From Trichobilharzia regenti (taxonomy: Eukaryota; Platyhelminthes; Trematoda; Strigeidida; Schistosomatidae): a stretch of DNA of 64,000 bases. A model generated the notes under the pieces. That model saw only the letters and a program-made list of their open reading frames with translations. It ran no database searches and was not told where the DNA came from. Positions 22,701 through 33,285 of the stretch are shown here, in pieces. The position numbers and the translations under genes were made by a program. Numbering within the stretch: position 1 is the stretch's first letter; each line of letters begins with the position of its first letter. The stretch is taken from the NCBI GenBank assembly GCA_944472135.2, contig OX235270.1:137221632-137285631 (forward strand), in the 5' to 3' direction.

Positions 22701-25700
22701 CATTGTCATCAGGACTATCGATTACTGATATGCCTTACTTCCAAGTTTCTCGAAATTTTGTGTGATCCCACCGAAATCTAAGTATTTTTCCAATTAAACT
22801 CATGTCTAAACTTAGCTATGTGTTCTGTCCAACTAGTGTAGTGTTTCCTAAGTTTCGCTTCATATTAGGCGTGTCTTCATTTTTCCGTTGCATTCTTTGG
22901 TCTACATAATAGAGAGTGAAAAGATGCTGTAGGTTTATGTGTTATCATTGTTTAGATGTAGTGACTCCTTATTAGCTTACATGGATAATTTTTTTTGGTT
23001 GGTGGTGAATTTTTCGAACAAGATTTAAACTAAGAGTCCGTTATTATTATTATTGTTTTTCTTCATTTGTGTATGTGATGCTATCGAAAACATTGTTGGC
23101 TAGCTTGAAGCTATTTCCCACTTCGTTCTTTTAGGTGATGACAAATGTATTTTCTGCGTACTCAAGCTAACTTTTTTAGTTTAATCATTGGTAAGTCAAA
23201 ACCTTCCAGTCTTTGTATTACTGATACACAATGAAACGTTAGTGTAATCACTAATTACGGAAAGAAACCGTGCGTTCATCTTGTTCAAATTGGAATTCTG
23301 ATTTTGTCTGTGGGACATATTGATAAAACAGACCACAAAAATCTCTTATTTATCAGGCTTTATATGGCTCTCTGAAAACTACATTGTTACATTTGTTAGG
23401 CTAAGATAGTATAAGCAAAGAAAAAAAGTATCACATTTGAAATTTATACTACTAAGTTGAATGCCAGGTTTGATTATCAGTAGAAGCATCAACACTACTG
23501 ACTGAGATGAAAGTATACCCAAACGAGCTGTTCTCCATAAGATGAACAGCATGTTTTAGATTCTAGAATTGGCCATTAGAGAATAGAAACTTCTAACCAT
23601 TAGTTACGGTCACAGTCAAAACGGATTAAATGGTTCACATTAAGAATTGAAGGTAGCTTTTAAAAACCCAAATACAGTTTGGTACTCTAAGTAGTTAAAA
23701 GTGGAAAGTAGTGTTAATCATATATAAAAATGCAGACTAACAGTTTCTTAGTCGACAAATTAAAAGTAACTGGGTTGGATCTTGCAGTGATCTATAAGAT
23801 TAAATCATGGAAAATATCCATCAGGACATTAGAGGAAAAAAAAACAAGAAGCTCAACGAAGATATCCTTTCAGTGATTTCATTCTCAAAACCTGTACGAT
23901 CTTCGTTTTATACATAAATAATTTTTCCTTCACGTTCCAGTGGAACATAGGGCTCCAAGCTAGTGGCTTGAAGTTTCTGTAGCAGTGTTTACTTTTACAG
24001 GATGGGGTTGCCAGCCTCATGCCCAACCTTTCCTCTTTACCAGCATTTTTTCTGGCTCAGTGAGGTAAAGGAGTGCGCCGGCCGGGGATTGAACCCCGGA
24101 CCATATGCATGGTCGGCGAGCGTCCTAACCGCTATACCACCGACGCACTCGTTTTATACATAAGTCCACATAATTACATTGTTATGTAATTCACAGTAGT
24201 AAGGAAGAGAGACAGTCGCTCAGTATGCAAGGAGAATTTATTCAAAGTCATCTAAAAAGTCAAAAGAAGCCTCTCGAAAACAGCAACCTTCCGCATACTT
24301 TGTATTCCCGAGGCCTTAGCGATCCGTATATAAAGCCCTGATTTATGCACACAAGAGAGACTTTTCCCCCTCTTCTTTCTACCTTGGGTATAATTCCAAG
24401 TTCTACTACTCTGTTAATAATGGTTTTCTTTGTTTTCTTTTTGAATTTTCGTATAAGATCTCAATAAAATCTTCTTAACCAACCCTTTATTTTTTTTCCT
24501 TCACGTTCCCCAGTGGAAAATAGGGCTTCAAGCTATTGGCTTGAAGTTTCTGTAGCATTGTTTATTTTTACAGGATGGGGTTGCTAGCCTCATGATCAAC
24601 CTTTCCTCTTTACCAGCATTCTTTCTGGCTTAGCGAGGTAAAGGAGTGAGTCAGCCGGAGATCGAACCCCGGACCATGTGCATGGTCGGCGAGCGTCCTA
24701 ACCGCTATGCCACCGACAACCCTTTATTTACTTACTCTTTATACCTGTTACATAACTTATTTTGGACATATGTTTCTACTAACATCCTATTTCATATTGT
24801 GCAGCCCTTGTTCATACTTACCAGTCTTCACCCCCTAGTTACAGTTTTGATTATTCACCACATTTGAGAAACATTTTGATGACGTAAATAATAATTGTAA
24901 CTAATTTTTATTTTTGTTTGACAATCCTAATGTAAACACGGCTAAATGAATGAATTCGCCGAAAAGAGACTCTTCACTGAACTTTATTGTTCTTATATAT
25001 TCATGTTTGAATGGGCATTTCCTGTGAAATAATAATCCCTCCCCCTCAGTTACTATTGCGGACCAAAAGAGTGATGTAATTATGAGAACTTATGTACAAA
25101 ACTGAGATTGTACAGCTTTCGAGAACGAAATTACCGAAAAGGCTAATTTATCGCCCTTCCCACTAAGAAAAATGCTTTTTCAGCACTAATCAGGTTGTTC
25201 AGGGCTAATTCATACAGTATTTTATACAACATGTTGAATAAAATGTTCACTAGTCACATTTTGTCAAAAGATTTACATCACATATTACTTGATGTTTGGT
25301 AGAATTCATAACAAAAAAGTGAGATGTTGAAGTTGTGTCAGTCAGAACTGTAAAAGAAAATATTTCTGAAAAATTAGAAGGCAAACTGTTATATTTTGCA
25401 GTCGTTATTTGATGCATATCCTTGTACTTCTCAAAGTGTAACTTTTTTACTTTACTTTTTTTAGGAGATGGTTAGTCGTGGCTACCAACGTGTATTGATT
25501 CTTGAGGATGATCTACGTTTCATTCCTGCTTTTATTAATAATTTGAACAAAGTTGTCAGGGAAGCAGATGAGAATGTACCAGGCTGGGATCTACTGTATA
25601 TTGGTCGTAAAAGAATGTCTAAAAAAGAGAAGCGCGTTCAGAATACAACTAGTTTAGTTCATCCAGATTATACTTACTGGACATTGGGGTATATATTAAA

Positions 25701-25941
25701 CATAAATGGCGCTCAAAAATTGCTGAATCAAAATCCTTTACAAAAAATGGTTGCCGTGGATGAATATTTACCAATAATGTTTGATAGACATCCAAGAAAG
25801 GATTGGTTGACACAATTTGAACCACGTGATATACTGGCTATATCTGCTGAACCTTTGCTTGTTGAACCACAGAGGTATACTGGTGAAAAATATTATATTT
25901 CTGATACCGAAGATTCTGAAGTTGTTCAAACAGTAATCTGA
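19752..25941 (+). CDS. COLGALT: Procollagen galactosyltransferase (COLGALT/GLT25 family), two exons
   Basis: Exon 1 is 19752-21449 and exon 2 is 25465-25941, joining in phase 0 to 724 residues; the 4015-nt intron has GT and AG ends. The enzyme adds galactose to hydroxylysine of collagen in the ER. The N-terminal glycosyltransferase part starts near LCIGVLVRNKAHTLPYFL and has the DAD motif (Asp272-Asp274). The C-terminal GT25 domain has YFINLLRRTDRR, GEIGCFLSHYNIW, then across the splice LILEDDLRF (579-582 is LEDD), WDLLYIGRKRM, YWTLGYIL, AVDEYLP and EPLLVEPQRYTG. A second in-frame Met (codon 67, at 19950) begins MDWKFLVSCSLVLCLYLC, a good signal peptide; starting there gives 658 residues, close to the 622 of human COLGALT1. 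From the first Met the protein would have a 70-residue basic cytosolic tail. No C-terminal RDEL-type ER retention signal is present; the protein ends soon after YYISDTEDSE. Confidence 0.92.
23918..24148 (-). mobile_element. SR2-type composite SINE with 15-bp target duplication
   Basis: It has the same tRNA-like head, RTE-A leader segment and RTE-A 3' segment as the copy at 18531-18758. It is bounded by TCGTTTTATACATAA at 23903-23917 and 24149-24163, a clean target-site duplication that fixes its ends. It lies in the COLGALT intron, opposite to transcription. Confidence 0.88.
24493..24717 (-). mobile_element. SR2-type composite SINE with 12-bp target duplication
   Basis: A second intronic copy, 344 bp beyond the first and in the same orientation. 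It is flanked by AACCCTTTATTT at 24481-24492 and 24718-24729. Head, middle and tail match the copy at 23918-24148 with scattered differences. Confidence 0.88.
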
Positions 25942-26073
25942 TCGCACAAAAAATATTCATCTTGCAATAATTGCTTTTTTTAAAGATGTAAACATCTGGA
26001 ATTTTGTTGTATTGTTGGTTATTGCATTCCTTGATCAGTTTTACTTCATTTTTTTGGAAAAGCTTTCAGTTTA

Positions 26074-26079
26074 AATAAA
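26074..26079 (+). terminator. Likely polyadenylation signal of the galactosyltransferase gene
   Basis: AATAAA lies 133 nt after the stop at 25941, in an AT-rich stretch followed by T-rich sequence. This is the usual place for a 3' end signal. Confidence 0.55.
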
Positions 26080-26259
26080 ATGTTTTACTGCTTAACACTG
26101 AAGTTGTTTTAAAATGTTTTCGTTTTTCGAAGTCTTTGTTACTGAATAGTATGTTACTAAAACTACATCACTGTGTGTTATGTGGAGTCACATTCTACCA
26201 AAGTGCCCACATTCGTGTTATAACTGTGAGATCAAGTGAATATGTTGGGCCGACGCACC

Positions 26260-26817
26260 CGTGTTTCCGAGGTTCCTTCTTTGTAAGGAAGCCTTACGTA
26301 GAATTTTTAATAGGGTAGGGATAAAAGCGACACTTAAACTCAAAAACTCAGTTAGAAAGGAGCCTTGTCGGTTAAACTGTCCTGTTGAACTAATTAAATG
26401 AGACACATCTAATGCGCTGCAATGATTGTCAGGTCAAAGTAGTAGAAGAAGGTCAGCCAGATTAAAGGAGCAAAATCTAGATTAGTTGACCCTAATAGGA
26501 TAAGAAATATGGAGAGTAGTACAGCTATAGCGCTACATGCAATTGCACACAACCATACAATAGGATGGAATAATATGACAGTCTTAAAATCTAGTGTAAC
26601 AGAGTGGAGGGAAGCTTTATTTATCAAATCAGCTGTAAGCACGTGTAACAGGAATGATTCAGCACCTGTCTCAGACATTTGGAAAATTCTACTACCCCTG
26701 TGACGAATAGGAAAGAATAAAGAAAACTATAAAAGGAAAGTTTTGAGGTTGTGTGGTTATGATTGATATGATTATGAACAATAAATTGTGTTTGAAATGT
26801 CATCCAGTAAATAGTAG
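26260..26817 (+). mobile_element. Penelope-like element, 3' fragment
   Basis: With frameshifts it reads RIFNRVGIKATLKLKNSV (26300-26350), then a damaged CNDCQVK near 26420, then SSTAIALHAIAHNHTIGWN and DIWKILLPL with a stop at 26701-26703. The 3' end has the PLE hammerhead-like signature (tgattatgaac, stem, GAAATGTCATCC) at 26766-26805. It abuts a minus-strand RTE-B fragment at 26818. Confidence 0.7.
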
Positions 26818-27545
26818 TGGATCACTATGCGCAAAATATGTCCTAGACATCTTAATCGGAGCGTCTTCACGATTTTGATGATTGGCTTTCTCTACTTACC
26901 TAATACTCCACGCCTAATGTCAATATTAATCACCCTATTAAACCATTTAACACGTGAGATAGAAGACAAACATCTGTTCAAAGACGGCTAGCGCATTTAC
27001 ATATTCCTTTTCCAGTAGCCAAGTTCCTTAGTCACAAACGTTGTGGACTGCTGCGCTGTACACACGTCTTTAGGTCAATAGCCGGATACCACGTCTAAGA
27101 TAATGATGACTTAAATTGGCAAATGCCACATGAACCTTTTGTATTCGTGCTGGGATTTTGTGAGAAGCCAATCCACTTAGCATGATTTTCAACCAATTCA
27201 CCTACTGCGTATGGCTAGGCGTCGGTGCAGTGCAGCCCTCCAGCATCATTTTAAATTTTTCAGCGGTGACACCCATGCCAAACATCCATAGATTTCTGAT
27301 TAAGGTATTCGGATGCCTCTATATTATGTCAGCGTCCTCACATAGGAGGACTATATCACCAAATTATTCTAACTCGACAACAGTGCGCCCTGGTAACAAG
27401 TCAACCTCTAAGTCATTAGAGTCAATTCCACTAGTGCATCTGTGATGAAATCAAATAGAAAGAGGGACAGTGGCCATCACTGACAAACATCACTGGTTGT
27501 CATCAGTTCAGATGACAACTCTTCATGAGCTCTCACACGGCTGAG
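26818..27545 (-). mobile_element. RTE-B fragment (reverse transcriptase to C-terminus)
   Basis: The antisense of 26818-27445 matches the RTE-B copy at 40.5-41.3 kb: the thumb/C-terminal region near 26830-27100 and the palm region, whose complement spans the YADD segment, near 27290-27420. It is full of stops and small deletions. 27546-27675 is unassigned. Confidence 0.65.
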
Positions 27546-27673
27546 TGAGTTTGAGTAGAGTATCTTGATCAATGCGATGCTCCCTCTGTGATGGTGTGGC
27601 ACGGACAATGTGTTCCAGAGGAATATTACCCTCCCATATTCTCACCGTTCAATACGGCATTAACAATAGAATA

Positions 27674-27675
<2 letters not shown>

Positions 27676-27724
<49 letters not shown>
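27676..27724. repeat. (TA)n microsatellite, about 49 bp
   Basis: Alternating TA run immediately upstream of a truncated PLE. Frames read through it only as repeats of Ile-Tyr. Confidence 0.95.
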
Positions 27725-27727
<3 letters not shown>

Positions 27728-28830
27728 TCCAAGATAAAATATACAAACAAACTGAGGGAGTTGCCATGGGATCACCAATATCCCCAGTTGTAGCAGATAT
27801 ATTCATGGATAGGTGGGAGAAGATAGCGATTGAAACGTTCACCCCAGCCTCAAAAGTATGGTGGAGGTATGTAGATGACACATTCACTGTACTTAGGACA
27901 CAAGATATAGATAGATTTTTCGAGCACATCAACTCGAAGGTAGAGGCAATTCAATTCACTTATGAATTGGAAAGTCAAGAAGGGGAAATTCCAATGTTAG
28001 ATTGCAACGTTAAAAGGAAAGAAGTTGGGAAGCTAAACACTAGTGTTTATAGAAAACCCAAACATCAAACAGATATTTGGATTTCCGATCATCCCATCCT
28101 ATGTGTTGCCTATCCTCGAAGCTTTCTCCATCTCTTTGGCTTTTGTCGCCCACCACTGTTCACGGTCCTTGCGGAGACTTTTCGTAAGTTTCCTCTTGTG
28201 CAGCTTTCGCTCCTCATTGAATTCGGAGCTCGCCGGAATAAGTCTTCTAGCATCTATCAGTTCGGATGAGGCGGTGGAGATCCAGTCCTGTGGAGCCTTT
28301 AGAACAAAACAATTCAGTTTATCTTATACCCTGCAATGATTGTGAGGTCAAATACATAGGTCAAACTAGTAGAACAGGGACAGTCAGACTAGCTGAACAT
28401 AAAAACCTAGCTAAATCTAGATTGGTTGACTCAAATAAGATAAGAAATCTAGAGAATAGTTCAGCTATAGCACTACATGCAGTTACACACAACCATACAA
28501 TAGGATGCGATAGGATGACAGTTTTAAAATCTAATGTCACAGGGTATAGGGAGAGATTGATAACAGAAGCTTTGTTTATCGAATCAACTGCAAATACATG
28601 TAATAGAAACGATTCAACACCTGTCCTAGATATATGGAAAATTCTACTGCCCATACGACAAATCGGAGAAAACAAAGAAAACTATAAAACTCAAATCTCA
28701 AAGTCGTGTGACCACAATTGATATGATTATGAACAATAAATTGTGTTCGAAATGTCATCCAGTATACAATACTGTTTCACTGTGTGATACATTTAATAAA
28801 CAAACTAATATGGAATTACTTAGTACCACA
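27725..28830 (+). mobile_element. Penelope-like element, truncated and chimeric (RT plus GIY-YIG)
   Basis: The RT part reads EGVAMGSPISPVVADIFMD (from about 27755), then WWRYVDDTFTV (metal-binding YVDD) and EIPMLDCNVKRK, ending at YRKPKHQTDI (28070). After a foreign RTE-B segment (28104-28288) it resumes with QNNSVYLIPCNDCEVKYIG and TSRTG, a good GIY-YIG motif, then AVTHNHTIGCDRM and DIWKILLPI, stop near 28719. The hammerhead-like 3' signature follows at 28720-28770. Upstream RT motifs are missing, and 100 or more residues between RT and nuclease are absent, so it is dead. Its nuclease domain is the best preserved PLE domain in the window. Confidence 0.82.
28104..28288 (-). mobile_element. 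RTE-B segment inside the PLE
   Basis: The stretch from tgttgcctatcctcgaag to gaggcggtggagatccagt is nearly the same as 42044-42226 of the minus-strand RTE-B element (reverse transcriptase N-terminal linker). It has neither the 5' nor the 3' end of that element, no tail and no visible target duplication. Confidence 0.82.
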
Positions 28831-28889
28831 GTGCCCAAGTTTTACACGTATATTATTAATGAAAAATACACCTTGGCTTCCGTGTCTTG

Positions 28890-31800
28890 CCTTCTTCTGT
28901 TACAACTCAACAGCCCGACAGATAGCTGCTACCTTGATGTAGTGGTCGGGGTTGCAAACCGCAATGACCCAACAAGCTACACTGGCTAGAACAGTTGTTT
29001 CTGCAGGTCCTTCCATGCCAGGAAGGTTGTTAGGATAGCGATTAGACTAAAAGCTGTTACTGGCCTTGTATAATTATTTTTTTATACTACGCTAGGGGTC
29101 TGTGGGCGAAGTCGTACTGCTGGGGAACAGGGATGTAATAGCAGTAAGGTGTTTCCCACAGATGACCAGCATGCCAGCTATGCTGCCTCTCCACTCTGGA
29201 GAGAGGGGGTTAGAAGAGATCGACCTCAACAACTGTACATTCCAACTTACTCTATGGTGGTCAGTAACCAACTGTAAGTTTACTAATACGGAACCAAACC
29301 AAGAAACCAGTTCATAAAGGCCGTGTGTGACCGGCCCAAAGCAGTTGTCTCCTGGACTCTGAGGTCACCCAACACTAACACTCTTTCTGTCTCAGGTACC
29401 CGAAGAATCAATCAACTTTCACGGTGTGGGCAGTCGGAAAGTAACAACCGCCCACACACTTCCAAGAGCACACGAAGCCTCCCCGAGCATCATTCTTCGT
29501 AATCCACATCACCATCATCTTACTCCCCTATTAGAGTTAGTGCTATTCTTCAGGCTAGTGAGGCATCTTCTTTTCACTTTGTGATCACAAATAACGGTGA
29601 GAGCCATAGAAACACCCCTGACAGCCTTTTAAAGCCACGTCGCCAACTTCATATAGCAGCATTTGACGTCAGGACCCTCCTCCGAATCGGACAACAGGCA
29701 TCACTACCAAGAACGCTGGCATCTCGAGCCATGGATATATGTTGTGTTTCGGAGACACACATACAAGACCGGAGTGTGGTTATTCACTTAACCTCACCCG
29801 GCCAACAAGGTGAATCTGCGAAAATCACCATAAGTATGTCAGGAAAATCCTCAGCTAGTTTGCGAAGACTCGCAGGTGTAGGGATAGCTCTGATTGTTAG
29901 GGCGGAAAAATCACTTCTTGACTGGGTCCCAGTAGATAGTCGTATGTGTGCGGTCCGTCTGAGTGAGTCCGTTAAAAGAAGGAAAGACGGCTCCGCCCGT
30001 CGTTGCCTTTTCGTAGTCTCTGCTTACACCCCAACAGACTGCAGTTCAGATGAACTAAAGGATGATTTCTACCTGAACTGTCTAATTTACTGCAAAAAGC
30101 AAAACGTTCAGTTATAGTTCTTTTAGCAGGCGACTTCAATGCCTAATTAGGGAAGTTGTGCTAGGCTGAGAAGTTTGTAAGTGGTACGTATGGAGTTCCC
30201 TGCAGATGAACCGACAACGGTGATCGTCTTCTACAGTTTTGCTCAGATGATCATCTGTTCCTAGTCAGCAATAACTTTGGGCACAAAGAAAGACACTGCG
30301 TCACCTTGGGACCTCCATCACCAAATCAACGCTGAACTTAGGTAGACCACATAGTCATAGGGTATCGTCAGTAGAAGACTGTCGCTCCTTCTGAACACAT
30401 GCGTAGACTCTGATCGCGCTCACGTTTATGCTTATGACTAAACGGATATAAGAAATTGTTGGCAGCGAAACAGTTACGTCCCCAACAAGATCGAGACTCT
30501 GAGTCTCTATTTAAGGAAGAAATAACGAAACGAGTGTCTGAGATGGACAGCAGGACATCCACTGAGAAAGCCTGCCTGGCACAACATACAGTTAACTGTA
30601 GATACAGCTGTAAAAGCTGTTAATAAGCTAAAACCAAAAGTTAGTAAGAGCTAGTGGATCTCTACCACCTCATCCGAACTGATTGATTAAAGAAGACTGA
30701 TTCCGATGAGCTCCGATTATAGTGAGGAGCAAAAGCTACTGAAACGAAAACTGACAAGAAGTTTTCGCAACGACCGCGAACAGTGGTGGGCGACAAGAGT
30801 GAAAGAGATGAAAAAGACATCAGCGATCGGTAACACCAGACAGCAATTAAAGCTTATCAGGGAAACAGATGGTAAGAGGCAAATGATAAGTGAAACAATC
30901 TCTGGGAAAAATGGCACCATAATTAGCTCTCAGGACAAACGACTGGAACGTTGGAAAGAACACTTTGAGGAGCAATTTAACTGGCCTATAGCCATACTCT
31001 ACTTACCCAGTGCCCAACACCTCCCAGAATGATGAGATATAAACACCGGCCCTACGTACCTAACTGAAGTTACTAAAGATGTCACCAATCTGAAACTAGG
31101 CAAAGCAGCAGGACCCGATGGAATGACTCCAGAGGTATTTAAGTACGGTGGAGACAGTTTACTGTCTGCATTAACTGAGGTTCTAGGCAGCGTCTGGGAA
31201 TCAGAGGAATCCCGTCGGTTTGGTGTAAGTCACTGATTATCCCCATATACAAGAAGGGAGACAAGTCTTCCCGTGATAATCACAGGGGGATTAGCTTGAC
31301 TAATATAGTATCTAAAGTCCTAGGCCCAATAATATTGTGTAGACTAAGTGGTGCTCGGGAGGCACAAACACGAGAGAACCAGACAGGCTTTAGACCAGGA
31401 AGAGGGTGAATTGATCATATCTTCACCCTCCGACAGATTCTAGAACATAGGCATTCTTACCGGCGCCCCGCAATCACTATATTTCTTGACCTAAAGGCGG
31501 CATTCGATTCTATCGATCGGGATGTTCTCTGGAGATGCTTGGCTGAGAAGGGAATTCCGAGAAAATACATTGCACTTATTAAGGCACTCACTCTACTCGA
31601 ACTCATGCAGTCAGCCGGGTGAGGGCTTACGGCGAGCTGTCATCTGAACTGGCGACAACTAGTGGTATCAGTCAGGTATGCCCGTTATCCCCATTTCTAT
31701 TCAACTTCATCATAGATGTGTTAATGGACTTAACCCTAGGCGACTTCAGCGACTCAGGGATTGACTTGCTACCACGGAATAATCTCGCTGACTTGGAATA

Positions 31801-33005
31801 TGCAGACGATACAGTCCTTCTAGGCGAGGACGCTGACAAAATGCAGAGTCTTCTAAACACCTTGAGCCGCAATCTACGAATGTTTGGCATGCGATTCGCT
31901 CGCGCCAATTGTAAGATGATGTTACAGGACTGGACTGCAGCGACACCTAGATTAGAAATAAAGAGTGAAGTGATAGAGCATGTTGAATGCTTCACTTATT
32001 TGAGAAGCACCGTCAGCCCCAACGGGTTGATCTCCGACGAAATCTCAGCACAGACACAGAGGGCTAGTTTCACATATGCCCGTTTACGCCGTCTCTGACG
32101 TAGACGTGATATTAATTTGACTTAATTTTTGATTACAGCTTGATTCCACACTGTATTTTTGGTACAAGTATGGAATTTTCAGCATGGATATCGGTAGCCC
32201 AAATTTCGCAGGCCGACCATAGATACCAGGTGTGCGTCGGCAGGGGATCGAACCTCGGACAAATTGCATGGTCGGCGAGAGTCCTAATCACTGTGCTACC
32301 GACTATTGACCAAAGGGCGGGTGTACTGCTCATCAGTCCTCTCCGTCCTCCTTTATGGCCGTGAGACCTGGCCATTCAGAGTGCAAAGGCTAGCTAGCTG
32401 TCTTTGATCATTGGTGCACCCTATCTCCCTTGTAAAGTTGCATATTAAGGTGAGCGATATTGAGGTTAGGCTTTGGTCGAGTGGTAGGTAAGGAGAGAGG
32501 GGAAATCAATCGACGAGGCTGTGAAGCATCTGCATCCGTTGAGATGGTTAAGACATGTGTTGTGCATGCCTGTCTGGCCATCACCTTCCTCGGCGATCAA
32601 TGTTAGCTGACATAGGGTCAGGCTGGAAAAGAGTCTAGCAGTGGTCAAACTAAAACACGGCGCCAGTTAATGAAATCTACAACAGTTAGTCTAAGCTACG
32701 TAGGAAGGTGCAGACTTCCAGGTTGGGGTCCTCGGGATGTTAAAAAACAAATGGATGGAGACAATCGGTGATACGGTTCCAAATCGTTCTCTATGGTGCA
32801 GATGCATCCACTCCCTGTGACTTATAATTTCCAATGAAACTATATCGTCCTTCGTTATTACTATTCATTTTGTTTGATGTCCCTGTCTACTGTCTGTATT
32901 ATGCATTTCTTCTACTTTCTTCTCTTGCTTTGTATGCTACATGGAGTGTGGCGACTTGAACTGCTGCACATCGGTGCAGAGTTCTATGTCGAAAATAGAC
33001 AAATC
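28890..33005 (+). mobile_element. Near full-length but decayed RTE-B element (SR3/Perere-3-like)
   Basis: The 5' end at 28915-29060 (gctgctaccttgatgtagtg) matches the reverse complement of 43730-43850. The endonuclease frame starts near 29581 (AAFDVRTLLRIGQQA, CCVSETHIQD, FVVSAYTPTDCSSDE). RT pieces follow: GKAAGPDGMTPEVFKYGGDS near 31095-31155, DLKAAFDSIDRDV near 31490, SGISQVCPLSPFLFNFIID at 31658-31716 and LEYADDTVLLGED at 31792-31830. The 3' end is at about 33005 (tctatgtcgaaaatagac). Frames are cut by many stops and shifts. A SINE sits at 32118-32304. Confidence 0.85.
32118..32304 (-). mobile_element. SINE-B inserted in the RTE-B element
   Basis: It has the SINE-B body and tRNA-like head on the minus strand (ggatcgaacctcggac is the complement of the B-box region). 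The interrupted RTE-B sequence on either side (acgtagacgtgatattaatt and attgaccaaagggcgggtg) is contiguous in the other RTE-B copy near 40740-40780. The flanking GACT on both sides may be a short target duplication. Confidence 0.78.
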
Positions 33006-33029
33006 TCAACAATCGAATATTGCTATAGC

Positions 33030-33285
33030 ACCTCTCGATCGATGCAGATGACTGCTGCCTTTAGGTTTAAAATATTGCAAGTGTTGGACGCCGGTAAGCT
33101 ACATATGATCGAGAACCCTTCAAACGCCGAATATTTGATCAATGCACTCTCTTCCTGGCCTAAAGTCTGACAGGTTTCTTCTAACTAGTTTCCCTCGACC
33201 ACAACTCAGTCTATGCATGATTGTGGAACTAAGGTATTCGAGCTTATCTCCTCATGATCATCACAGGAAGACTTGTCCCCATTTT
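33030..33285 (-). mobile_element. Short RTE-B fragment
   Basis: 33120-33285 (ctcttcctggcctaaagtct to atcacaggaagacttgtccc) is a diverged match to 41470-41625 of the RTE-B copy, in the same minus orientation. It joins directly to the 3' end of the next RTE-A copy. Confidence 0.6.

Larger units (their letters stand above)
21450..25464 (+). other. Large intron of the galactosyltransferase gene
   Basis: It begins GTGAGTG after codon AAT and ends TTTTTTTAG before GAG ATG. It contains two composite SINEs on the minus strand. Otherwise no gene or repeat was recognised. The exon 1 reading frame runs on 108 nt into the intron to a stop at 21555-21557, so unspliced RNA would give a protein cut before the LEDD motif. 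Confidence 0.88.

Noticed and set aside
27660..27932. A minus-strand frame rich in Ile-Tyr repeats
   Set aside because: It is read-through of the TA microsatellite joined to the antisense of the PLE reverse transcriptase.
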